DNA from: Nymphaea colorata
Lineage: Eukaryota; Streptophyta; Magnoliopsida; Nymphaeales; Nymphaeaceae
Direction of reading: 5' to 3'
Assembly: GCF_008831285.2 (NCBI RefSeq)
Contig: NC_045140.1
Span: forward strand, 8,368,505 to 8,428,504
DNA: 60,000 bases
Shown: positions 12,504-21,602 of the stretch, in pieces
How positions within the stretch are numbered: the first letter of the stretch is position 1
Layout: each line of letters begins with the position of its first letter
Program-made: the position numbers and the translations under genes
Notes under the pieces: generated by a model
Database searches by the model: none
The model's input: only the letters and a program-made list of their open reading frames with translations
What the model was told of the DNA's origin: nothing

Positions 12504-13518
12504 TTAACATATCCAAGAAAAATGAAAGCATAAGATTTTGTTGTAAGTTTGGATTTGCATTGAGCCCCAACAAAAGGGTATACAGTACATCCAAAAAACC
12601 TTTAGATACTCTAGTTGAGGTTTTTCACCCAATAACTTTTCATATGGTGTCATCTTGTGCATGTCGATTATAGGTAACCTATTGATAATGTAAACCACCA
12701 TTTTAAAAGCATCAATCCAAGAACATACAAGCATACTTGCCTGAATGAGCATCCTCAATCCCATTTCCACAATATGTCGATGCTTTTGCTCGCAATACCA
12801 TTTTGTTGTAGTGTGTGCAGACATGAAAGCCATCGTCGAATGACCTGAGCATTAAGATAATAACAAAAAGTGTGACTAAAAAAATCTCCACTAGAATCAC
12901 TATGAAAGATTTTCACTTTGTGTTCAAGTTATAGCTCAATAATCTTGTGAAAATTCTAAAAACATGCGAAAGCTTCTGGTTTTTTTACTAAGAGAAAATC
13001 CATGTAAAATGTGAGTACTCATCTACTATCACCAAATGATAATTTTAGCCTTCTCTAAATGTACACAGAGCAGGTCCTCGTAGATCTGCATGAAGTATTT
13101 CTAAAGGAGAAGATGCCTTGAAATCTGTTCTAGGGAAAGGTAATCGATGCATCTTTGCTAAGGTACAAACCGAACAAAATTTATATTTATGCACAGAATC
13201 AGCAAAGATTAATCTTGATGCAATCATTTTATTCATCAAATGAGCATTTGCATATCCCAAGGGTGTGTGCGATAAATCAAATAACTTATTTGTCTGATTA
13301 GAGTCACCTATAGAATGTTTAGAAGCGTCAACAACTTTTTTTGAAACAAACAAATAACTTTTGCAACCTTCATTTTGCACTTTGTTCCTTGCCCTAGTAG
13401 CTGCAGTGTATCCAAGAGCACTTGACCACAAGTATAATCCTCCTTGAAGAAGTCCTTTGTGCATTATCTCCCCCATCTCCATATTCTTAATAGTAAAATC
13501 ATGAGGAGCGAATTCCAT
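12504..13518 (-). pseudogene. Inner copia: GAG-pre-integrase and integrase, broken
   Basis: The right part (13045-13518) has LGYANAHLMNKMIAS and CSVCTLAKMHRLPFPR, typical of the copia zinc-binding GAG-pre-integrase segment. It then has LEILHADLRGPA with the first catalytic aspartate of the integrase. The middle of the core (12,840-13,040) is scrambled by stops. The left part (12504-12833) has the C-terminal core with INRLPIIDMHKMTPYEKLLG. Confidence 0.75.
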
Positions 13519-13533
13519 TTTGCAAGAGCCCTT

Positions 13534-14672
13534 TTAAACTTTGGCACAGAAAGTAAGTTCTTGTAATGATGGCACATGTAGGACATTTTTTAAAGTAAAA
13601 GAAATATTCTTATATGGCAGTGACACACGACCAATACTTTTAATAGCAAACCTTTCACTACTGCCTATAGAATTAGATCTAGAGTAAGAAATTGTACCTT
13701 GCATATGGTCATGTGGTGGGTGGCACCTGTATTTGGGTACCACTCTTGACTATCATTAGCTGCATTCGAAGGAGATGCGTCAGTATTGGCCTGATTTGTA
13801 TTGGCTCCAACATTAAGTGCCATGACCATAATATTGACATATGCCTCTTTGAGCAGACTTGTAGTGGGGATTATTGTTTCCATGCCCACTATAGCCGTAG
13901 TTATTATTATTACGCCTGTGGCCACCATTGCGACCACTACCTTGAAGCCGCCTCGGCCTCGCCCATGTTGGGCTATGAAGGCGACATCAGAGGAGTCACT
14001 GTTATTGTTTTATGGTGGCGCAAGAATGCGAAGACGATTCTCTTGAGTGACCAGCATATCAAAAATTTCAGAAAAACTTGGTAATTACTTGAAGGTAGTA
14101 ATGGTGGTGATAAACACTTCATATTCACTAGATAATCTATTTAGAGTATAAAGAACCATATCTGAATAAAAAACCACATGTTTGATAGTAGCTAATGAGT
14201 CATGCAGAAACTTAACGTGATTCAAGTAATCAGCCATGAGCATGTCACCTTTTTTCACATTTTGTAAATCATGTTTCAACTGAATTATTCTTAAATTAGA
14301 CTGTGAGGCATATTGTTGTTCAAGCACCAGGCTTGACCTGGTATAAGAAATTAACTGAGGTAAACTAGGTTCAGACATAGTTACCATAATCCAACTCAAG
14401 GCTAATTGGTCTGCATGTTCCCATGTATCATATTCTGGATTCAACTTGGTTTGAGCAGCATCAAGATATTCTAATGGAGCATCAAGAGAACCATTAATGT
14501 ACCTCAGTAAGCCTTGACTTTTCATCACATTGGTGATCTGGAAGCACCACAACAAATAATTGTTTTTGTCCAATCTGACAGAGATGAGACTGGAAAATGC
14601 ATTACAATGAGTTCCTAGATTAGGGGCAGGAGCCACAGTTGAGCCAGACGAGGTTGAATTTGCAGCAGCCAT
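13534..14672 (-). pseudogene. Inner copia: gag and protease region
   Basis: The gag start is taken at 14672, where MAAANSTSSG begins 40 bases downstream of the 5' LTR. Gag domain signatures follow: VRLDKNNYLLWCFQI, LNPEYDTWEHADQLALSWIM and YLNHVKFLHDSLA. The frame breaks near 14,085. Beyond it come a glycine- and histidine-rich segment with a decayed CxxC-type knuckle, then WYPNTGATHHMT, which resembles the DSGAT active-site motif of copia proteases with Asp-Ser replaced by Asn-Thr. Confidence 0.75.
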
Positions 14673-14700
14673 AATCAACACGATGATGGATCGGAGATGA

Positions 14701-14711
14701 CTTTGATACCA
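14701..14711 (-). promoter_or_regulatory. Primer-binding site of the inner copia element
   Basis: On the - strand TGGTATCAAAG directly follows the right-hand LTR. This is the usual initiator tRNA-Met type site of plant copia elements, with a G-to-A change in the AGAG part. It fixes the element's direction as leftward. Confidence 0.85.
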
Positions 14712-15071
14712 TGAAAAAATACATGAACAAACGTAAAAAGCAAAAGAATTCACAGACTGTTCATGTAGTTTGGCTAAACTCAACCTACATCCACGACAAG
14801 GAGAAAACTCTCTCTCTCTTCTCACTGCAGCAAGGAGGGAGTTCTTTATTGATATATATAGTTGGAGTTACAACAGAGATCCAACAATCATGGATCTTGA
14901 TTTAGATAAACAAGGCAACTCTTGAATTTTGAATTTTTCTCTTTATCTTCAGCCGATTGCTTGATTTTGGGAAGAGATCTTCCATCGTGATCTTCAGCCG
15001 ATTGCTTGATTTTAGGAAGAGATCTTCCATCGTGATCTTCAGCTGTTTCATCTAACGCCTTTATTTTATCA
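14712..15071 (-). repeat. 5' LTR of the inner copia element, with internal 47-bp duplication
   Basis: Homologous to 10251-10551 but about 59 bp longer. Most of the difference is a tandem copy of a block running from GATTGCTTGATTTT to CGTGATCTTCAGC (about 14,953-15,047). A TATATATAG stretch lies in the middle of both LTRs. Confidence 0.9.
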
Positions 15072-15122
15072 AGAGTGATACGTCTGAGAGAGCTAATTTA
15101 CCAGCTTTCATGGCTGCACCAT

Positions 15123-15988
15123 ATGTCTTCGACCTCTTTCAATTCTCAAAGTGATGATTCGAGTGCTGCTAATTCATCTCCTTCCTTCTTGCATCACTCG
15201 GACAATCCAGGTGCTCTATTGGTATCCAATCCATTGACAAGAAATAATTATTCCACTTGGAGGCGAGCAATGCAAATGGCCCTTAGTGCCAAGAACAAGT
15301 TTGGTTTCATGGATGTTTCATCAATAAATCTGCAACTTCTAGTGCAAAATACAAACCTTGGGTTCGTTGCAATGATCTGGTTCACTCTTGGTTGATTAAC
15401 TCATCGGCCAAGGAAATCGCTCACAACGTCATCCATGCGAGTGAAGCATGTGAGGTCTGGGTAGATCTTCAAAATAGATTTTCTCAAGATGATGGTGTTA
15501 GAACTTATCAATCAAACAAGAAGATTTCAGATTTATGACAAGATCAAAGTTCATTAGCTGCTTATTATACTGCTTTAAAAACATTGTGAGATGAACTTGC
15601 TTCTTGTTTTACTATTCCTACATGTTCGTGTGGAGATTTTAAAAAACCACGTCCCAATTGTGATAATTGTGGCCTATTATGACATACTAAATCACGCTGC
15701 TATTCTCTACATGGGCACCTTCCAAATCACCCCAAGGCAGCCATGAATTCTGAGCATTCAAAATGTGATAAAGGGCACCAAGGAGGCATGTCGGCAAATG
15801 CTTCTAAGGACAACTCTATTCTGTCACAACTGACTGAGGACCAACTGGGTCAACTAGTGTCTTGGCTAAATGCTGAAGCTAAGCCAGCCACAACTAATCT
15901 TGTAGGCATAAACTCAGTCTCGACTACTATAATCAGACCATATGACCCCACAAATTCATTTCTTAACCAATGTTACACCCTTGTCTAA
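15123..15988 (+). pseudogene. Outer copia: gag with zinc knuckle, degenerate
   Basis: The likely start ATG is at 15123 (MSSTSFNSQS). PGALLVSNPLTRNNYSTWRR and AMQMALSAKNKFGF follow, the usual gag N-terminus of this copia group. After a frameshift near 15,325 come the KPWVRCNDLVHSWLINS and EVWVDLQNRFSQ segments. The zinc knuckle C-x2-C-x4-H-x4-C lies near 15,659-15,703 (CDNC...HTKSRC) but contains a stop codon. The last open part is QLTEDQLGQLVSWLNAEAK. Several other stops occur. Confidence 0.8.
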
Positions 15989-16169
15989 ACCATGCAGCAC
16001 AAACCTCCCTAATGGTCGCCAAATGAAAGTCACCCATGAAGGATCAGTCTGTTTAAGTCTGAACATTTTATTAGGAATGTTCTATATGTTCCAACATTTA
16101 AACACAATCTCTTGTCTGTTCCCAATCGTCTAATTGCGTTGTTGTTTTTCTTTCATCTTGTATTTTTCA

Positions 16170-17184
16170 GGACCTTTTGACGAGGACGCCGATTGGTGTG
16201 GGTAAACTCAGCTACGGATTATACCATCTCGTTCTCCCTTCTAGTTCACATGCTCTTTCAGCAGCTCACGTTAATAATACTTATATTTGGCATATCAGAC
16301 TTGGTCATCCTTCTTTTGATAAAACTATTTCTTTGAATTAAGACATTACTATTTCACACAATGAATTCCTTTGTGATGTGTGCCATGAAGCTAAATTTAC
16401 ACGTCTTCCCTTTCCTATTAGTGTTAGTAGACCAAGTTGTTCTTTTCCTTTTATTCATTGTGACATTTGGGGGCAAAATGTTACACCATCACACATGAAA
16501 GTACATTATTTTCCTACCATAGTCGATTATTATAGTACCTCTACATGGGTCTTCTTAATCGGATTTAAATTTAAAACATTTGCCTATTTGACTCGTTTTT
16601 GTGCTATGGTTGTCAACCAATTTGGAACTCATGTTCAAACCTTTCAAAGTGATAATGGAGCAGAGTTTACAGCTGACTCCATGCAAAACTTTTTTATAAA
16701 CATGGAATTGACATCAGATGTCTTGTGTTGAACTCCTCAGCAAAATGGGTGTGTTGGGCGAAAGCATCAACACTTGCTTGAAGTCACTCGAGCTGTTAGA
16801 TTCCATGCAAGTTTGCCTCTTTCACTTTGGGGAGAATGTATTTTGACAGCTACGTTTTTAATGAAACAAATTTCTTCCTCTATTTTACATGGAAAATCCC
16901 CTTATGAACTGCTTTATAATAAAAAGCCAAACTATGCTGATTTTCACGTATTTGAATGTTTTTGTCATGCCAAAATGTTACGTCCCTAACACAAATTTGC
17001 CTCAAGAGCTCACAAATGCATATTTGTTGGATATTCCTTTAATCAAAAGGGTTATCGACTTTATGATCTTGAGACCAAAAAATTTTTTACAAGTAGGCAT
17101 GTTATTTTTTACGAGGATAGATTTCCTTATCAAATAGAAAATCTAGACTCTCAACATTTAAACTCGTTATATTTCCCCCACCAT
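16170..17184 (+). pseudogene. Outer copia: GAG-pre-integrase and integrase, catalytic glutamate lost
   Basis: LSYGLYHL and WHIRLGHPSFDKT mark the GAG-pre-integrase segment, followed by CDVCHEAKFTRLPFP. Integrase core aspartates are visible in FIHCDIWG and FQSDNGAEF. The third catalytic region reads TPQQNGCVGRKHQHLLEV, with glycine where the family has glutamate, after an in-frame stop near 16,730. The reading frame ends against the inserted block at 17185. Confidence 0.8.
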
Positions 17185-18831
17185 TGGGTATAAAAAAAAT
17201 CAAACAACGCAATAAAGCACTTATTGGAGTTCTTAATCGGGTGATTAAGAGAGAAATTAAACATAAGAATGACATGAAGATGCATTTTAACACGTACACA
17301 TTTGTAAAGGTCTTTCTCGGGTTGGACAAATTCCAACCTCAAAAATCAACATAAGAATGAATAAATCCCAATCGAAACACTCATTCTCACCGTGCATTTC
17401 CCCATTAATTAAGGAAAATTAATACATCATGCATGAACATCATTTCAAACATAAACGATGAGTAAAACAATATAACAAGCATATTTTTTTGCAATAAATG
17501 AAGACATGAAATTTATTTCGCCTTGCTGATACTTCCGGTGCACTGAAGAGTAGCTCTCGACTCCAGATAAAAAATCTTTAGGGCTTTCTTGTACTGCCAT
17601 GAGAAGGTGACAAGAAGAAATGAAAATAAATGAAAACAAGAGAATGACTATATACCTTAAATATAGGCGATATTATGAATGAGTCTCCTTCTTTGGATAA
17701 TCCAAAGTCACCTAGAATGACACTCCAAGATGATGAAGGTATCCCCCAAAAGATCTCCTCGTGTTCCTTTGAATAATTTGAACTTAGAGAAGCTTGCTCT
17801 CAAGGTTAGAGAAGAAAAAGAAGAAAAGAAGAGAGAAATGAAAAGAGAGCTAAGGAAAACTCTAGATTTTCAAGTGAGAAAGCACTAGATGTTCCCCAAG
17901 GGTTAGCTCATTCTCAAGAGAGAAGTTTGTATGAGTATTTATAGAGAGTTTTAAAGCCAAAACTCAAAATTTAATTTTTTTTTTAATTCAACAACATTGT
18001 CATGTGAATTCCAAGTATTTTTGAATGATTTTTATTTTTTTAAATAGATTTTGATCAAGCGGGATTGGCCATTAGCCGTACAAATACCGATTTGGGGTGT
18101 GCTTAGGGCTAATGCCACCCAACAGGGCCAAGGGGTGGTTTTAACTGAAAATGGGGCCTGCACAACGTGCATGACCCGGTTCGACGTGTTTGGGAACACA
18201 CTCTCGCGTAATGCACTGCTGCGCACGCGACGAGCAGTTCCACGATTGAGTTAAAAAAATTAAAAATAATAACAAAATAAATAAATAAATAAATAAGGGG
18301 GGTTGTTCATAAAAAAAAACATAAAACCATTTTTTTAAATGTGTATAAAAATGGTTTTTATAACAAAAGGGGGGTCAACTCCACTTTGAGTGATTCCGAT
18401 CTCGTTTTAGATTCGAATTGGGTTTGATTGGTCGTCGACACATTCTAGTGAGTGGTTTAATCTCAAAACACATTTTAGCTCAAGAACGAAACATAAAACA
18501 AAAGGAAGGTCCATGCATGCACACGTGGTACTCATAACATCAAATTTTGTTGTTTTGATCTCATCTTTGGATTTTGAGTTTGAAATGCCATATTTGAATC
18601 TAGACTTTGGTTTTGGATCTAATTTGGATCCGAGAGTTGGATTTCGTATTTGAATCTTGTGTTTGGACTCGGACATGGGTCTAGAGATTCGTTTTGGATC
18701 AAATAGTCATGCATTTGTTCGGGGTCTAGGGTTGGACTTAGGGTCTAAAAATTAAATCCAAATAAAATAATTGAGAATTTCATTTGTGTGAAAATAAAAT
18801 AGTCTTTTTGAAAAAATTTGGTGTGATAACA
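17185..18831 (-). repeat. Probable solo LTR inserted in the outer copia element
   Basis: The block interrupts the copia interior between integrase and reverse transcriptase. On the - strand it begins TGTTATCACACC and ends ATACCCA, the TG...CA form of an LTR. It contains CTCTATAAATACTC near 17,937-17,950, a good TATA box, followed by a pyrimidine-rich leader. It has no coding domain. No matching target duplication is visible (ACCAT before, GACGG after), and some host copia sequence is missing around it. A truncated or recombined insertion is therefore possible. The Ty3/gypsy class is a guess from length and termini. Confidence 0.5.
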
Positions 18832-19560
18832 GACGGGCATATGGTAGTATAGACCAGTACAAAGCTCATGTAGTGGCCAAGGGATACACACAAGTTGAAG
18901 ACATATACCATCATGAGACCTTTGCCCCTATTGCAAAGCTCACTACCATTCTTACGTTATTAGCACTTGCATCTATTCGATGATGGTTTTTATATCAAAT
19001 GGATGTGAGTAATGCCTTTATTCATCGCGACTTACATGAAGAAGTATATATGTCACCTCTTTCGAGTCTTCTTCATGAGAGGGAGTGCATCACAAAGAAA
19101 GTTTGCAAACTACATAAATCATTGTATGGGCTCAGACAGTCCCCACGAAATTGATTTCACAAACTACTGACAACATTAAAAAGTGCCAATTTTGTTCAAT
19201 CTACTGCCGGTTACTCTATTTACACAGCACAAGGGAAGTAAGTTTGTAGCTATTTTAGTGTATGTTGATTATCTCATTATTGCAGGGAACAATGAGCAAG
19301 AAATTGTCAAAGTAAAATTATTCCTTCATACACGGTTTCATATGAAGGATTCAGGGAAGCTAAAATATCTATTGGAAATAGAGGTTGCTCAAGCTCCAAC
19401 TGCCATATTGTTGAGTCAAAGAAAATATGTCTTAGATATTCTCGCCAATGCAGGCTTGTCAGGAGTCAAACCAAAACTCAAAGGATGGAGACTTAATGAA
19501 AGACCCAACACAATATAGACGTCTCGTTGAACGTCTAGTCTATCTAACTATCACACGTCC
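18832..19560 (+). pseudogene. Outer copia: reverse transcriptase, active site altered
   Basis: [43 protein letters not shown] and [17 protein letters not shown] follow the copia reverse transcriptase order in shifting frames. At 19261-19272 the active-site motif reads YVDY instead of YVDD, so a catalytic aspartate is lost. FHMKDSGKLKYLLEIEVAQ continues the connection region. Confidence 0.8.
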
Positions 19561-20530
19561 ATATATTATGTACTGCACACAAGCATTAAGCTAATTTATG
19601 CAATCTCCAAGACGACCACATTATGATGTTGCACTTATAGTGATATTTGAAAGCTTCACCAAGTAAAGGTGTTTCGTTTCCCACATCAAGTTCAGAACAC
19701 CTAAAGGCTTATTGTGACTCAGACACCTAAAGGCTTATCGTGACTCAGACTTGGCTAGCTGCCGATTCAGTTGAAAATCAATCAGTGGCTACAATGTTTA
19801 TATTGGAAAAAGCCCTATTGCATATATCCGATTTGAATTGGATATCCAACCGATCCGATCCGAAAAAATCGGATATGGATAAAAATTTAATATCCGATTA
19901 AGAAACCGGATCGGATTCAGATACGGATTTGGATCGGATTCAGTTTTAGACAAATATCCTCTATCTAATACTTGAAAAATGGCAAAATCCGGTTCAAAAT
20001 TCGGATTCGGATATAAATATTCGGATCGGATTCGGATTGTAAAATCAGATTTCAGATTCGGATTCGGATATGACTTTGCTTTATCCGAATTCGAATCCGA
20101 ATCCGAATATATGAATATTCGAAAAAACGGATATGGTTGAAGATATATCCGATCCAAATCCGATCCGTTGACATCCCTAATTGCACGGAGATCAAAGAGA
20201 CAAACAACAATGGCTAGATCATCAGCTGAGGCCTAATACAGAGTTATGGCCATTGTGACGTGAGATTGTATGGTTAAGAGCTCTATTAAATGATTTAGGG
20301 TACATGATCTTAAATGAACTGAACTCTATTGTGACAACCAAGCAGCTTTATACATCTTGGCAAATCTGGTTTTTCATGAGCGTACAAAACATATAGAACT
20401 AGATTGTCATTTCATTAGAGAAAAGATTCAACAAGGAGTTATTCAGTCGCTGATATTTTTACAAAGCCGTTGGGAAAGGAAGTTTTAAAAAATACATTGA
20501 TCAAGTTGGGTATCTAGACATACACACGCC
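19561..20530 (+). pseudogene. Outer copia: RNase H region, split by a DNA transposon
   Basis: Before the insert the frame gives GYNVYIGKSPIA. After it comes RSKRQTTMARSSAEA, then [34 protein letters not shown] and an [11 protein letters not shown]-like tail. The copia RNase H reads through cleanly if 19823-20179 is removed, which defines that insert. Confidence 0.8.
19823..20179. mobile_element. 357-bp hAT-like MITE of the TAGGGATGT family, inside copia RNase H
   Basis: ATTGCA occurs at 19817-19822 and again at 20180-20185, flanking the insert as a target duplication of at least 6 bp. The right end reads GTTGACATCCCTA, the inverted form of TAGGGATGTCAAC. The left terminal repeat is missing or eroded. 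The interior is made of short GGATTCGGAT / ATCCGAAT-type repeats on both strands. The right end matches the element at 29333-29745. Confidence 0.6.
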
Positions 20531-20544
20531 AACTTGAAGGGGAG
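20531..20544 (+). promoter_or_regulatory. Polypurine tract of the outer copia element
   Basis: AACTTGAAGGGGAG directly precedes the 3' LTR, as expected for the plus-strand primer of a copia element. Confidence 0.7.
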
Positions 20545-20777
20545 TATTGGATAATTATTAACGTTTCATACTTTTCAAATTAAAGAGATATCTATGGCAA
20601 CTGTCTCATATCACTTATCTCTTTCCTAGATAATCTCATCCGTTTTAACCTTCCTTTTGTGATCCTTCATACACTCTACAAGTCGTGGATCTTGTAAATC
20701 TTTTTTGTATATATGCTTGTAACAGCTCGTTATAAAAATCAAGTGAGAAACATTCTTCTCGTGCTCTCAAGTTCTCA
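20545..20777 (+). repeat. 3' LTR of the outer copia element
   Basis: Aligned with 10005-10238 over its whole length, with scattered substitutions. It ends TTCTCA before unrelated flanking sequence. Confidence 0.85.
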
Positions 20778-21602
20778 TGTTATTCCCCTGGGCTCTATAG
20801 TGTGGGAGCACGCACACGGCACACCTAGTGGACAGTTCCCACCAGGGCCCGACGCAGCTCCACGGCTAGGCTATCGTCTGGATCTGTTTGCAGCCCAGCT
20901 ATATTGATGGATTTTGAAGTGATTGAAAGCTTTCATGAATGTCTAACTTTGAAGGTACTTCTAGGCTCCTAGTAGTTGATACATCCTTTTGCCTTTCAGT
21001 CTAGCACCAACCAATATTGAGTTGATCCCTTCCATTTCTGTTGCTCTCTCTCTCTCTCTCTCTCTCTCTTGCTCCCCATTTTACTCTATGTTTGCACAAC
21101 TTGGATGGTAGTGGACGATGCTTTTGCTAAGAAAAGGAAAATTAATGCTACCAACATGACTACAAGATCACCAACACATATCCATTATACAAGCAACGGC
21201 CAGGCTCATGTCATATATGATAAGAGAAAAAGAACATAAAAACTTAGAACTAAAACTTTTTTCCTTTCTCAGAGTAAGGAATATCAATAACTCAATTCTC
21301 AAAAAACTAAAACCTTTTCTTATCTTTTCTCAAGATATTTGAGAAATGATCAGAATCTTTCTCTAAGGCCACCATGAACGATTTCCTTTATTTCCTTTTC
21401 TGCTCTTGCCCCGAGTTCCATGGCCTGATACCCACAGCTTCTGCTTCATCTTCTTTTTGAAAAACTTCATTTTCTTTAGCATCTACGATGGTGGTGAAAG
21501 AGGTAGCAACTTTAAGCATATTAGTCTTATCTACGTAGAATCTGCATATAAATGTATTTCCCCTTTATTAAAATCTGGTTTCCTGTAACTCAGATAATCT
21601 AG
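20778..21602. other. Spacer between the copia cluster and the 3' end of the PIN gene
   Basis: No gene is seen. It contains a (CT)n run at 21044-21070. The portion nearest 21602 presumably holds the PIN 3' UTR. Confidence 0.5.

Larger units (their letters stand above)
10251..15071 (-). mobile_element. Inner Ty1/copia retrotransposon, full length, nested in the outer element
   Basis: LTRs lie at 10251-10551 and 14712-15071 and both run TG...CA on the + strand. The element is transcribed leftward: the primer-binding site abuts the right LTR, then come gag, protease region, integrase, reverse transcriptase, RNase H and a TTGAGGGGA-type polypurine tract beside the left LTR. The flanks AGAGC (10246-10250) and AGAGT (15072-15076) form a 4-of-5 target duplication. 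The coding region is broken by several stops and frameshifts, although the last 247 codons (RNase H end) remain open. The LTRs differ at many positions, so the insertion is not recent. Confidence 0.9.
10005..20777 (+). mobile_element. Outer Ty1/copia retrotransposon, degenerate, with at least three nested insertions
   Basis: Two matching LTRs of about 234 bp (10005-10238 and 20545-20777) enclose a + strand copia interior in normal order: primer-binding site, gag with zinc knuckle, GAG-pre-integrase, integrase, reverse transcriptase, RNase H and polypurine tract. The interior is split by a complete - strand copia element (10251-15071), a probable solo LTR (17185-18831) and a small DNA transposon (19823-20179), leaving about 3.9 kb of its own sequence. 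It has many stops and frameshifts and catalytic residues are lost in both integrase and reverse transcriptase, so it is inactive. Flanks share GTTA on both sides (AGTTA before, TGTTA after), a possible eroded 5-bp target duplication. The exact LTR start (TATTGG or TTGG) is uncertain by a few bases. Confidence 0.85.

Noticed and set aside
19798-20157. 119-codon Asp/Ser/Asn/Pro-rich frame on the - strand
   Set aside because: It is a translation of the ATCCGAAT-type repeats of a MITE, not a protein.
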